A DNA stretch of 64,000 nucleotides, from the NCBI RefSeq assembly GCF_019112545.1, contig NW_025064889.1, positions 600,114-664,113 on the forward strand, given 5' to 3'. Shown in pieces: positions 23,594 to 34,900 of the stretch. Position 1 is the first letter of the stretch, and each line of letters opens with the position of its first letter. The DNA is from Guyanagaster necrorhizus. Its lineage: Eukaryota > Basidiomycota > Agaricomycetes > Agaricales > Physalacriaceae. The translations under genes and the position numbers were made by a program. The notes beneath the pieces were generated by a model. That model did not search any database and was not told where the DNA came from. It saw nothing but the letters and a program-made list of their open reading frames with translations.

Positions 23594-24163
23594 TTAGGGT
23601 AAGTCTTCTTTGCTGGAAGGAGGTGGCTGATCTGCTAGACCTGTCGGCCTTTCATTGGCAGGCTTCAAACGAGTCAAAGGTGTGGTACATTGCTCTTCGC
23701 TGTCTGTCCCCATCATTTCTGGCTTGTCCATCGCAGGATCATCTTCATCATCCTCTTTAACATGTCCTCTGCTGTCAAAGAGGGTCATGTCTATTCTGTT
23801 GATCCTGTGCTCATAGTCCCAAATCACCTCTTCCATGTTCATATGTTTTTTGTTGACCCATTGGTTTGATTTCGGCCTGTATTCTTTCCAACTGACTAGA
23901 TAGTCAATAGTTGTTTTCATGCCTCCGTCTCATGCTTTAATCTTTCAGGTTCTGTAGTTAAGCACCTCATCAATTTCATAGTGTTTTTCATTGTCGATGA
24001 GTTTGGCTGGTGATGGAGGTGGTTTTTCTTGGTTTGGAAAGGCCGGTGCCACATATGGAGTTAGTAATGTTTTATTAAAAACATTATGGATCCTCCAGAT
24101 CATTGAAAGTTGCAGTTTATATGTGGATTTGCCAATTTTAGCAATAACTTTGAATGGACCCAT
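23594..24163 (-). pseudogene. Element A GPF/Y module and chromodomain (C-terminus of Pol)
   Basis: The segment 24163-23945 starts MGPFKVIAKIGKSTYKLQL, the GPF/Y motif of chromoviral integrases. The next open segment (23920-23594) starts the chromodomain TIDYLVSWKEYRPKSNQWVN, with the aromatic cage-type residues Y, W and W kept. An acidic, low-complexity tail of about 60 residues follows, ending SSKEDLP at the stop. Only a short stretch with stops separates the two parts, in the same frame. The chromodomain would guide integration to heterochromatin. Confidence 0.88.
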
Positions 24164-25330
24164 TCATTTGTCTGCCAGCTTCTGTTTTAGCCTTGGTAGA
24201 TGAAGGTTTGTAGTATCCAACCAGACCTTATCATTGACTGAATATTCATGTGCTGCCCATCGGTGCTTGTCATACTGCTTCTTCATTGTGGAAGCAGCTT
24301 TTTTGAGGGCTGTCTTGGTCTCCTTGTGGATTGTTGTCATTGAAGCTGCAAAATCCTTTGATGCTGGTGTCATTGTATGGGCCCATCTTGTTTCTGCCAC
24401 TGGTGGGTTCTGCTCATAGTTGATAAAGAATGGAGTCTTCTCTGTTGCTGAATGAATTCTGTTGTTATGTTGGAATGCTGCTAATGCTAGCCATTCCATC
24501 CAGTCATCTTGTTGGTAACTGATGAAAAGTCACAGGTACTTTTCTATTTCCTGATTGGCCCATTCCATTTGGCCATCTGTCTGTAGGTGATATGCTGTAG
24601 AAGCATTTCTTTTGATATTGAGGAGTCGGTACAAGTCGTCCAAGAATTTAGAGATAAATTGTGGTCCTCTGTCTGAAATTACTATCTGAGGCATGCCATA
24701 TTTTGCATAAACCTCGTCCCGTAGTATCTTTGCCCATCTCTCGGATATCAATTCTGTGGAACAGGCGATCGGAATGATCGTCTTTGAGAAGCGATCGACT
24801 ATGATGATGATGGCATCATAGCCATCACTTTTGGAAAGCCCAGTTATCATGTCCACCGAGATGTGGGTCCATGGTGAAGAAGAGACCTCATTCGGATGTA
24901 GTGAGGCTGCTCTGGGTTGTGTTGAAGTCTTGCCTCATTAGCAAACTTTGCAAGCCTTTACATATCGAGTGATATCATAGTCTATTTTTGGCCACCAATA
25001 TTCCCTCAAGACTAATTCCTTCATTTTGGTGATCCCAGAATGTCCAGTGGTCATATGATCATGACACATAGCGATGATATCACCCCATAGTTTTTGATCC
25101 CTCGGAATGTAGATCTGCTCATTATAGTGGATTAATCTCCCTTCCTTCTTTAGCTCTTGCTCATGATTGAGTGATGGGGCAATTCTTTGATCCCACTTGT
25201 GGAAATCCCGAGTGGTGCTCTTGATGTGTTTATGCATCTCTTCTTCCATCGGCATAATTAATGCCCAGAAGTGCTTCAACTGTAATAATACAACCTCTTT
25301 GTTGTTGTCTCCTCCTTGGTTATGATCTGC
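24164..25330 (-). pseudogene. Element A integrase
   Basis: The HHCC zinc finger lies in 25279-24938 (HDHMTTGHSGITK ... YWWPKI ... ACKVC). The catalytic core in 24856-24530 has the first Asp in MDMITGL, the second in ISDRGPQFISKF, and the Glu in the QTDGQMEWANQEIEKYL context, so the DDE set is complete. The C-terminal part 24499-24164 continues in frame. Few stops remain. This is the best integrase in the window. Confidence 0.9.
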
Positions 25331-25860
25331 TCTGCAGCTGAGGAAATTGGCTTTCTTGTTTGCTACTCCAGCTTTGTGATGGAGTGTATAATCATACTCT
25401 GATAGTTCTGTAACCCATCTGGCTTGTCTGCGATTGAGTTTTTAGGATTGTCAGAAGTATTGAAGATTTTGATGATCGGTCCAGATTTCGAAGGTTTGAT
25501 TGGCTCCAATGAGATAATGCCACCATTTGGCAAGAGCGAGCATTATAGCAAAGAGTTCTTTATCATAGATTTCATAGTTGCGCTCTGTTGTAGTGAGTGC
25601 CTTTGACATAAAGGCGACTGGTCGCCATTTGCTGTCTTGCTCCTGTGACAGTACAGCTCTGATTGTGCCTTCACTGGAGTTGGCTTCAACCCAGAATTTC
25701 CTGTCCTGACTTAATATAGCGAGAATGACGTCTTTGGCTAATCGGCGTTTAAGGTCATCAAACGCTGCCCATTGGAAAATTCCCCAGCTCCATGGGGAAT
25801 TTCTGGTTAATTGCATCATTGGTCACACTATTTTGCTGTAATCTCAGATGAACCATTGGT
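25331..25860 (-). pseudogene. Element A RNase H
   Basis: The open segment 25819-25451 contains WVEANSSEGTIRAVLSQ, YEIYDKELFAIMLAL and IWTDHQNLQYF, the usual three acidic blocks of Ty3 RNase H. The first Asp (normally TDAS) is changed to EANS, so catalysis is doubtful. It removes RNA from the RNA/DNA hybrid during replication. Confidence 0.85.
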
Positions 25861-26760
25861 AGAAGTTGGTGAACCCAAGAAATGATTGTAGTTTCTTCTT
25901 CTTGGTCAGTTCTGGCCACTCAGTTACTCCCACCACTTTGACAGGGTCCATTCTGATGCTTCCTTCGCTGATAATGACTCTGAGGTATTCAGTTTCCAAT
26001 ACCTCAAATTCACATTTTTCAGACTTGAGGAAAAGACAATGCTTTCTCATCAAGGATAATATCTGGCATACTATCCATTGATGTTCCTCCTTTGTCTTGG
26101 ACATAATGAGTATGTTGTCCAAGTAGATCGTAATCTTTCTCGTGGCAATGAGATCTTTGAAGATATCATTCATCATCCACTGGAAGGTGGCTGGCGAATT
26201 AGTTAATCCAAAGAACATAACCATTGGTTCGAACAAACCACGGTTAGTTTGAAAAGCGGCTTTCTATTCATCACCTTCTTTGATACACACATTGTTGTAT
26301 CCTCACTGAACATCCAGTTTGGTGTAATATTTTGCACCCTGGAGTTTGTCCATTAACTCCGAGATTAAAGGAAGGAGATAATGGTTCTTGATCATCATCT
26401 CGTTGAGTTTCCAATAATCTTGTATTGGTCAGAGTTTCCTATCCTTCTTTTTGATGAAAAAGAAGGGTGATACCATCAGTGACTTTGATGGCCAGATCCT
26501 TCCACTAGATAAGTTTTCTTTGAGAAACTGGTCTAGTTCTTGTTGTTCATTGTTATCTAGTGGATAGCACTTGCAATCCAGGTTGGCATTGGTGTTAGGG
26601 ATTAATTCAATGGCATGGTCCCAGGGTTTCGCATTGGGTAGTTCATTGAAACTTTCTTTTTTGAATAAATCCCAATAGTCACGTGCCCATTCAGGTACCA
26701 ATTCTTTGAATGTCCTTTCCTTTTTTCCAGCATTAGCTTTCACTGCTAGGTCATTAGCAT
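25861..26760 (-). pseudogene. Element A reverse transcriptase
   Basis: Fingers region in 26743-26429 (LIPNTNANLDCKCY, FFIKKKDRKL), palm in 26236-25844 (MFFGLTNSPATFQWMMND). The active-site box at 26114-26125 reads YLDN, the second catalytic Asp being lost by a change consistent with CpG decay across GAC-GAC. The thumb has SFLGFTNFYQWFI. In-frame stops interrupt the segment between 26237 and 26428. Confidence 0.9.
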
Positions 26761-26859
26761 GGTGTACTGCCTGAATGCTAATGGCCCTTTGTAGGTTGAT
26801 GGCGAGAATGGTTTCACTGTCTTCTATTTCTTCATCCTATCAGTCCTCAGGATCTTCAT

Positions 26860-27250
26860 CTGGTAGTTCGAATAGAATCTTCCAGCATTGACATCGAGCA
26901 AAAATGATTTGACCAGTCTTCCAATTGATTAGGGGATTATATCTGATTAACCAATCATGACCAAGGAATATCTCTTTTGATCCTAGATTGGTTACTGCTA
27001 AGTCGATTCATTCTGAATGATCACTGATAGTGAGCCTAAGCTCTACGTATTCGGTAATCGATCTGGCCTGGTTTATTGTTCCGTCTGCATTGTAGACTGG
27101 AATAGGTGCCACTGTTGTCCGAGTGGGCAATTGATGCTTGTTGACAAAAGCTCAGTTAATGCTACTTCCTGTACAGCTGCTGTCGATTAAAGCAGTGACT
27201 GCATGGGTTGATCAGGATGTCAATATCTCGATCTGTGCTTTGGCTAATAA
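26860..27250 (-). pseudogene. Element A protease
   Basis: Minus-strand AVTALIDSSCTGSSIN contains the active-site Asp with DSS replacing DSG (codons around 27179-27187). A TGA follows SIN. It is in the same frame as gag and RT, consistent with a single polyprotein. Confidence 0.78.
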
Positions 27251-27479
27251 ATCCTTCCCTGGAGATTTGGCTTGTCAGATGAATTTTCGTGGTCCATGTA
27301 ATTCATCAAGCCACTCCAAAGCACGACATCATTCTGCAGCTCACATTCCTGTGATCATACTGTCAATCACTTCCTCGATTCAGGTTTTATGAACCCAGTT
27401 CTTGAGTATGGCTTTTGCTGCTGCTTTGTCCTTAGCATTCTTGATGACTCGCCAAGTCCATTCAGTATCGAATGGTTTT

Positions 27480-29782
27480 AGCTAATCTGTGGGGCTCTCT
27501 ACTCCTGTTCAGCCTAAAGGCAATTGAGTCTGTTTTATATTTTTAGTTTGATGAACTCTTGATGAAGACACACCTTTGGGGCTCTCTGCCCCTCTTCGGC
27601 CCTTTGTTGGCCCTTGAGTTGTTGAAGTTGGTTCCTTAGGTGGTTTCTCAGGCAATTCTGAATGGTGGATAATAGGGTCGGGTATATTTGAATGCACACA
27701 TAATTTAGCCATGGGGGTTGATACTAGAGAAGATAAAGTGTCAGTCTGTCCAGCAGTTTGTGACCTGTTATCCAGTCCTTTGGCTGAGTCAGTGGAATCG
27801 CTCACTGCTTGGCCTCACCTTTTACCTCCTCAAGCTTGTTGTCTTGCCTAAGGTCTTCATCTTCCTTCATCAGTTCAGCAATCTGTGCCCTGATATCCTC
27901 CTATGTGCACTTGTTTTTTTTTTTCTGGGCAATTTCATGCCATGTGACCTGGCTGGCCACAATTGAAGCACTTCCTGTCCTTCTTGAGACAATCCACATT
28001 GATCTGCTTGCCCATTCTGGTACTTGGACCCTTACCAGTTCGCTTCCCATCATTCTGGGAAGTTGGAGCTAAGCTGCCAGGCTTAGCAGATGTGGTCATA
28101 TAGGAGGTTGAGGGCTTCGAGCCCTGTCCCTGGTATCTGTGCTGATCCCACAGGTTTGCTGCTTCCGCCTTCTGTCATTGTTGCTCCTGCCACATTAGGA
28201 TGATTCGTGCCTTCCAATCATTGTAGCTGACCGGCATGCTATGCTCCAGGTCTGAAATGGTCTTGAGATAATGAGGCAGGAGTCTCTGCTTCATATACTC
28301 AACCATTCGTCCCGAGTCAGCTACATCCTCCTGGATCCCAGTAAGTTTTCCAAGTCGTTCCAATTTATCGAAGTAGTCTGATGCCACCTTGTCGCCCATC
28401 TTGTATTCCTTCATCTTCGACCTGTGGACTTCTTGCACTGCAGGGTCTGTGAACTTATCATAGATCATCTGCTTTAGTACTGGCCAGGAGGAGTATCGGT
28501 GGTGTTGCTGAGTGATCGACCAGAAGTTAGGGGCTAGTAGTACCCACTATACCTTTGCCTTATCTTCAAAGTAGGTGGTGGCATAGTTTACTTTGTACAT
28601 GTCATAGAGGAAGTATGAGGCAAACACCTGGAAATATTAGTTGCAGTCTATGAGGAAATGATCAATATCATCTGAAGCCCTTTTAAAAGGAAGAGGCTCC
28701 CATCCTAGCATTGGTCTGACATTCAATATATGCACCTTCAGATCAAGAGGTGACATTAGATTTGAGGATTCTCCCCCAGGGGGATCAGTCCAATCCATCA
28801 GGGGTTCCAGAAAGGAATGTAAGGACCCATCATTGGCAATAGGACTTCTTGGAGTTGGCGGTCCTTCCTTTCGGATGATCTGCCCATCTTTGATGGTCCA
28901 CCCCTGTGCCATCACCTTGGAGTTGTCCTTCTTTATATCAGTCAGAACTGATCCACTTCCTTCAGCTTCATTGGGTGGTGGCTGTCCTCTCAATAGTCGG
29001 CTCCCTGTGTCAGTCCAGGAATTTGAGTGGTAGGTTTTCAGCTGTCCATAGGATCGAGTTAGCCGAGATCCCGTGCTGCAGATAGCTGATGTGACAAGTG
29101 AGTATCTTGATGTCACCATTCGAATTGAGGATGCTGTGTTTGCTGACTTGAGCGGCATCACACTTGGCATCCACAGCATCAGTGCCTCCCATTTGCTGAA
29201 CTTTGGTTGATATGGTGGCATCGCTATCATCTGATAATCTAGAAAGTGCTGATTGAAATTGAGAATAGCATATTCAGTCGCAGCATAATATAAAATCTCC
29301 TCCTGCTTGACATGATCAGCAGTGGTATACCTTCGTCCTAGGGATGATTGTAGCCAGTGATCATCCCTCCATAATTCAGCTACCTGCTCTTGGTATAACT
29401 GAATGAATTCTTCTTTCCATGCCTCTCATTCCTATCATTTCCTCTCCTGTTCTTGGTGCATGGTCATGCTGATGATACTTCCCCACTCAAGGATGGGATC
29501 CACCACCCAGCTGCCTTAGTCCTCCTCCTTGGCCTCGTCATTCCCTTTGGCTCCCTTGTTGGTGGTCCCCTTGAGGAGGAAACTGTCTTGCTGGCCAAAG
29601 GTTTCTGGGGCGAGTAGGTCAAGGCTGAGCACTTGACTCAGCGTCGTCAGGTCTGGGTCAAGGAGTAGGCTCCCAATCGGGCTGCTCCTCTTCTCCTTCT
29701 GCTGGCAGCACCACTGCTCTGCGATACCAGCAGAAGTTTCTGTAGAACCGGAGGCAAAGGAAGAGGGTGGTGATTGGCCCAT
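27480..29782 (-). pseudogene. Element A Gag
   Basis: Gag is in the +1 frame relative to ORF1. The possible ATG at 29780-29782 is not conserved in D, I or J, so the start is uncertain. Open segments are 29680-29516, 29230-28637 (ends FKRASDDIDHFLIDCN, the capsid start) and 28468-28175 (TDPAVQEVHRSKMKEYKMGDK). The zinc knuckle at 27929-27970 is CFNCGQPGHMA-stop-NC, otherwise a good CCHC. Between knuckle and protease lies a Ser/Thr/Pro-rich linker (27805-27509). Confidence 0.82.
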
Positions 29783-30878
29783 TGAGGACCCTTTTGAGGT
29801 CTCTGGTGGGGTCAATATGCTCATCGTCGCCCCCGATTGTTCTCCAGTCTGATGGTATCCTATCTCTCTGGACAGGGATATTGTCAGTTTCAGTGATGGT
29901 GTCTGTCCCATATGATAATGGGTGGTTATCATCGAGGAGTGTCGGCTCCCCATGGTGGTAGTCGTCAGCATGAATGACTCTGGCAGTTGGCCTGGTCCAG
30001 GGATCGGGCTCACTGTCAGGAGTGGCAGGTTCCTGGAACAGAGAGTAGGTAGTGCCAATTGTGGTAGTGCCAGCCAGGGTATAGATCCTTGTTTGTCTGT
30101 CGAGGAACTTGACAAGGGACTGGGGGGTTGGTCATATTGGGTTTGGTACCACTGGATCATGCCTTGATAGGCATGAGGCTCCTCTCTGTTCCAGTCTGCT
30201 GGCCACTCTTGACGCTGCTTGCCAGTATTGGATCTTGTCCCTGTTGATGTCATCAAAGAAGAGGTCAGGACTACTGACTCTTGTTCCCCTTCCACTGCTT
30301 CTTGTTGACAAGGCATGTCAGGGTTGGTGCCTATCAGTATTTCTGGTGTTTGGAGCTATCCGAATGGCATCCAAGGAGTCTCTAGCATGATGCCCAATTC
30401 CAGACTGGGCAACGGTTGTTCTTGACACAGAGATGCTGCGCTCAGGGGAGGGAATGAGGGTGTTGGGTCGAGGTCATCGAAATCCTGTAGCCCAAGGGTT
30501 TTCAGGGTCTTGGACAATTGCTGATGGGGGTCTTGGGGGGTACTTGTGTTGCCGCTGCTGCTGCTCCTCTTTCCTAGAATGCTCTTCAGTTGAGCCTCTA
30601 GGCTCGTCTTCGAGTTCTGTTTCTTTGGGGTGTCGGACAGAGTTTTGGACAGAGGCAGAGATGTCATGGAGGAGGAGGTCTGGCATGACATTTTGGAGGA
30701 TTCTGCAGATACGCTGGAATTCTTGGTAGTGTCAAATGGCCCAGGCAGTAATGGATTGGTGTCTATGGCACAGCTGTATGATCACCAATAAACCAATCAA
30801 GGTTCCAATGATAGAAGCCAAGAGTTCGAAGAACTCATGAGTAAAGTTTGGATCGGATGGATTTAAAGCAGGAGGCAT
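29658..30878 (-). pseudogene. Element A ORF1: 5' ORF with N-terminal hydrophobic segment
   Basis: The frame is 406 codons from ATG (top base 30878) to TGA 29658-29660. Residues about 16-37 (30768-30833) form a hydrophobic stretch with LLASIIGTLIGLLVII, followed by HRHQSI, a likely transmembrane or membrane-association segment. Further on are MPDLLLHDIS, HARDSLDAIR and an acidic region. I found four in-frame stops, all TGA (30732, 30474, 30318, 30132); the first replaces an Arg present in J. It overlaps Gag by about 125 nt. I recognise no known family. It could be a Gag N-terminal extension read by +1 frameshifting or a separate protein. Confidence 0.72.
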
Positions 30879-30920
30879 TCAGTTTCTCAGCATGGTTGGG
30901 CCTGAGAAAGGGAAGCAAGA

Positions 30921-30933
30921 AGCTTTGAGCTAA
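30921..30933 (-). promoter_or_regulatory. Self-priming PBS of element A
   Basis: The plus strand reads agctttgagctaa, 1 nt from the LTR. Its complement, ttagctcaaagct, is present exactly at 31089-31101 in the 5' LTR, giving a 13-bp pairing between the transcript 5' end and the PBS, 34 nt past the tatttaag box. Confidence 0.8.
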
Positions 30934-30934
30934 T

Positions 30935-31450
30935 TGTTAAGCCCAAACTCCATATGACTATCAACACATGATAAATAGTTCAGAACCTCACACTTTGGAT
31001 TAGACTGACTGAGTTCACTGATGTATTAATAGAAGTGTGTGGTCAAGGCATTGCAAGTCACTCGAGATAGAATGGTGAAGAATAAACTTTAGCTCAAAGC
31101 TGGGGTATTACAGCGAGAGCTACACTACTTAAATACTGTTCTGTTATCATGCTATAAATAAACATTCACAAAAGATATTGTCTGCTGTAGAGCTGTTACC
31201 CCTGCTGTTGCCAGGCTCTCCACAAAAGCTGTTGTCCTGCTGTTATGCTGTTACTGCTGCACCACAGTTTAGAGACAAAAGGAGCATTGTCTCTCCTTTC
31301 ACAGTGCACAGCCGTACAATAAGACAATGACCAACTGGGTTGCTGACCAAGCTTTCCCATGGTCCTAAACGCTAGCCTAAGCACCCTGACTAAGCAGAGA
31401 TAGGAGTCATTTCCAAGGAAAAAGAAAAGAAAATAGAGAAAATCATAACA
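30935..31450 (-). repeat. Element A 5' LTR with promoter
   Basis: 516 bp, the same length as the 3' LTR. It contains the minus-strand tatttaag box and R-start. It is followed by tcttg, the TSD in BR. Confidence 0.93.
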
Positions 31451-32857
31451 TCTTGCAATCTTGTCTTAGGATACAACTGACTCTTCCATTACAATCCACT
31501 GATTGACTGGGCTGAGAATAGTATTATTTTCTACTCAAGCTATCAGGATCTCATTCCAACCAATTCTATGGCCTCCACCACATTCTCAGGACTTTTATGC
31601 CCAAAGAACAACAGTCCATCTCTCTCTGAGCCCTTCAGCTCAATTCCAAGACTTCTGTGCCCATCAGACTCAATCAGTTCAACCTCTGGGGCTTCGCCCC
31701 ATTCCAAATCCCCTGCAGATAGCTGATAGGCTCAGTTTCCATATGAACACATCTATTCCTATCCCTCTTCAGAGTCTTTTACTATGAAAGCACATCCAAA
31801 GATCTCTATCATATCCACTGCTGCATTTGTTCAAGCCAGTGCAGAAAAAGATGCTCAGCAGTTCACACTGCAGCCTTCCTTGCCTAATATTAGAGCCAAA
31901 GCCACATTTGTGGAACTAGCAGATCTTTCATCAGTGTCAGTAGAGTATCACAATTTTACAGATGTCTTCAGCAATACTCTCTCTGAAAAGCTATCTGAAC
32001 ACAGGCCATATGTTCTCAAAATCAACCTTGAGGAAGGAATATCTCCACCACTTGGACCCATTTATTCCCTCTCAGAATCTGAACTCAAGGCCCTACAAGA
32101 GTTTATTGATAATAACCTGCACAATAGGTTCATTACCCCATCCTGCTCTTCATATAAGGCTCTGGTCCAATTTGTCAAGAAGAAGACTAGTGAACTCCAA
32201 CTTTGCATCAACTACCATGGCCTAAACAAAATCTCCAAGAAGGATTGCTACTCTCTTTCTCTTATTTCTGATCTCCTTGACTCTGCCCACTCTATGCACA
32301 TCTACATCAAGCTTAACCTTCAACATGCCTACTATCTCATTTGCATAGCTAAGGGAGATGAATGAAAAACAGTCTTCCAGATCCATTACAGTTCCTTTGA
32401 ATGGCATGTCATGCCTTTTGGTCTCACAAATGCTCCAGCAGCATTCCAATGATTTGTAAACAATATATTCTCTGACATGCTCAATATATCAGTAGTAATC
32501 TATCTCAACAACATTCTCATATATTCTGACAACCCAGAAGATCACCAGAAACATGTTTGTGAGGTCTTATGCAGGCTTAGAGCTAATAGACTCTACTGCA
32601 AAGGTTCCAAATGTGAATTCAACTGAGACTCCATGGAGTACCTAGGCTACATCCTATCACCTAAAGGACTTCGCATGTCTGCAGAAAAGATCAAGACCAT
32701 TGTTGACTGGCCAGTGCTGCAAAAAGTCAAGGACATCCAATCCTTCCTTGGCTTCACCAACTTCTACTATTGCTTCATACATGGATATAGCAACATTGTC
32801 ATCCCTCTTATACAATTCACCTGCAAGAGAACTCTATGAAAATTTGACAACAAATGC
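31451..32857 (+). pseudogene. BR reverse transcriptase (degenerate)
   Basis: The frame resumes after element A. Segment 31784-32365 carries the protease/RT linker and fingers (LCINYHGLNKISKKDCY). The active-site box at 32501-32512 reads YLNN, both catalytic Asp lost. Segment 32633-32839 has MEYLGYILSPKG and SFLGFTNFYYCFI. Apart from 31451-31489, this lies wholly in the tract identical to BL. Confidence 0.87.
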
Positions 32858-33543
32858 TTGGCTGCTTTCAATGATTTGAAACAGGCCTTTACACATGCTT
32901 CCATTCTTACTCACTGGGTTCCTGATCAAAAGATAGTGGTGGAAACTGATGCCTCTGATTATGCCATTGCAGCTATCCTCTCTATCTATCTTGAAGATGG
33001 CAAAATTCATCTGATTGCTTTCTGCTCCTGGAGCCTCTACAATGCCAAACTCAACTATGACACCCATGATAAGGAGCTCCTGGCCATTTTTGAAGCTTTT
33101 AAACATTGGCAGCACTATCTTGAAGGCTCTGCAGACTCTATTGATGTCATAACAGACTACAAGAATCTTGAATACTTTACCACCACTAAGATTCTAACCC
33201 ACAGACAAGTCTGCTGGTCTGAATACCTATCTCAGTTCAACCTAGTAATCCAGTTTCAACCTGGAAAACTTGGTGAGAAATCAGATGCACTTACTAGATA
33301 ATGGGATATCTACTCTAAAGAAAGGAATAGCCAATATGCTCAAGTTAATCTCCACAATTTCCAATCAGTGTTCACCCAAGAACAACTTTCTGTGTCACTC
33401 CATGCAATCTGCCTTGAAGGCTCTACTCTCTGAGCCAGTGCCATTATGGACATTGACAAGCTCCACATTGATATCAAACAAGCACAATCTTCTGACTCTA
33501 CATTCTCTGATGGTCTCTGTTAGGCTAAGGCCACTTCAGAATC
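31490..33543. repeat. 2,054-bp apparently identical inverted repeat, copy 2
   Basis: Perfect reverse complement of 14191-16244 as far as I could compare by eye. Immediately left (31451-31489) BR and BL differ at about five sites in 39 bp, mostly C/T. Immediately right there is a 30-bp indel followed by sequence with frequent differences. The edges are sharp. Confidence 0.92.
32858..33301 (+). pseudogene. BR RNase H
   Basis: An open 147-codon segment with VVETDASDYAIAAIL, THDKELLAIFEAF and ITDYKNLEYF (His of the usual TDHKNL changed to Tyr), ending GEKSDALTR at a stop. It is identical to BL 14433-14876. Confidence 0.87.
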
Positions 33544-34900
33544 CTTTCTCTCTCAGTGGTCTATTGATCAATCAGATATTCTCCACTTTGAAGAGTGCAT
33601 CTATGTCCAAGAGTCCAGAGATCTCTATCTCTATATACTACAGAACAATCATGACTATATCTTGGCAGGCTATTTTGATCAAAACCAGACATTAGAGCTC
33701 ATTCAGTGAAATTACATCTAGCCAAAAATGCACAAATATGTTCAACACTACATTAAGTCCTGCACAGTTTGTAAATGCAATAAGATACCTAGACACTACC
33801 CCTATAGGTTACTCAAACCTCTACTGATCTCCAAATGGCTATGGGATTCTATTTCCATAGATTTCATTAAACAACTACTGGACTCTAATAGATTTACTGC
33901 TATCTTAATAGTCATAGACTGAGCTAGCAAGCAAGTCATCTTCATCCCCACTCATGATACCATTAACTCTATGAAGCTCACCCAACTTTTCCTTATCCAT
34001 GTGTTCTCCAAACATAGGATACCCAGTCATATCACCTTGGATCATAGCTCCAAATTCATTTTCCAATTTACTCATACTTTAGTCATAGCTCTTGACATGA
34101 AACTCCACCTTACTTCTGGTTACCATCTGGAGGCCAACAGACAAAATGAACAGGCAAATCAAACTCTAGAACAGTATCTCTGTATCTACTGCTCCTACCA
34201 ACAGGACAACTGAAACACCCTCCTATCTATTGCTGAGTTCACATACAACAATGCTCCTAATGCATCCACTGGAATTTCCTCATTTTTTGCCAACAAGGAT
34301 TACCATCCTAACATCATCATTCACCCTGAAAGAGACATTGCCTCTGCTCAGGCCTGAGACTTTGCAGTCGACCTTGATGAACACCATCAAATATTAAAAG
34401 ATAAAATCTCTAAGGCTCAGGCTTGCTACAAGACCCAAGTGGATAAGCATCAGATTCTAATGCCTCTGTTCACAGTGGGTGATAAGATCTACCTCAGTTC
34501 CAAACATATCAGAACCATCTGTCTGACCAAAAAATTCTCAGAGAAATACCTTAGCCCTTTTGAAATTATAGCCCAACTGAGTTCCCACTCCTTCATGCTG
34601 AGGCTTCTGCCAGATCTCTGATCCATTCACTCAGTCTTCCATGTGTCACAATTAGAATCTGTAGAAGAAAACACCATCCCTAACCAAATCCAACCACTGC
34701 CACCTCCAGTTAAAGTCAATGGAAAAGAATATTTTGAAATAGCTCAAATCCTCAACTCTAAACTGGACCACCAGTTCTGCTACCCACTGCTGTACAAGAT
34801 CCCATGGCTAGGCTACAAAGATACCAATGAAGAATTTGCTTAGTTACCAGCCTCCAAGTTCTCTGCTGATGAATTCATTAAAGACTTCCATCATTGATAC
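33302..34900 (+). pseudogene. BR integrase, GPF/Y-like module and chromodomain
   Basis: CC half of the zinc finger at 33728-33790 (KSCTVCKCNK), then SIDFIKQLLDS (first Asp). The core at 33971-34213 has ITLDHSSKF (second Asp) and GYHLEANRQNEQAN (Glu). SPFEIIAQLSSHSFML at 34540-34600 is the GPF/Y-like module. The chromodomain at about 34715-34900 has EYFEIAQILNSKLD and YKIPWLGYKDTNEEFA. Several in-frame stops and two frame changes occur. Confidence 0.8.

Larger units (their letters stand above)
23041..31450 (-). mobile_element. Element A: youngest full-length alpha chromovirus, 8.41 kb
   Basis: LTRs of 516 bp at both ends are roughly 95 percent identical by eye, with mostly transitions. The TSD is tctta/tcttg (23036-23040, 31451-31455). 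On the minus strand it encodes ORF1 (30878 to 29658) and then one Gag-Pol frame ending in a chromodomain (about 29782 to 23594). Every Gag-Pol segment that I checked (gag, zinc knuckle, PR, RT, RNase H, IN, chromodomain) lies in one frame, so stops rather than indels inactivate it. CpG is retained far more than in D, E, I or J. Confidence 0.92.

Noticed and set aside
29900..30316. Upstream half of the long minus ORF 30316-29516 as a gene start
   Set aside because: Only the downstream part aligns with Gag of D, I and J; upstream the ORF1 frame carries the conserved motifs, so this part is probably open by chance.
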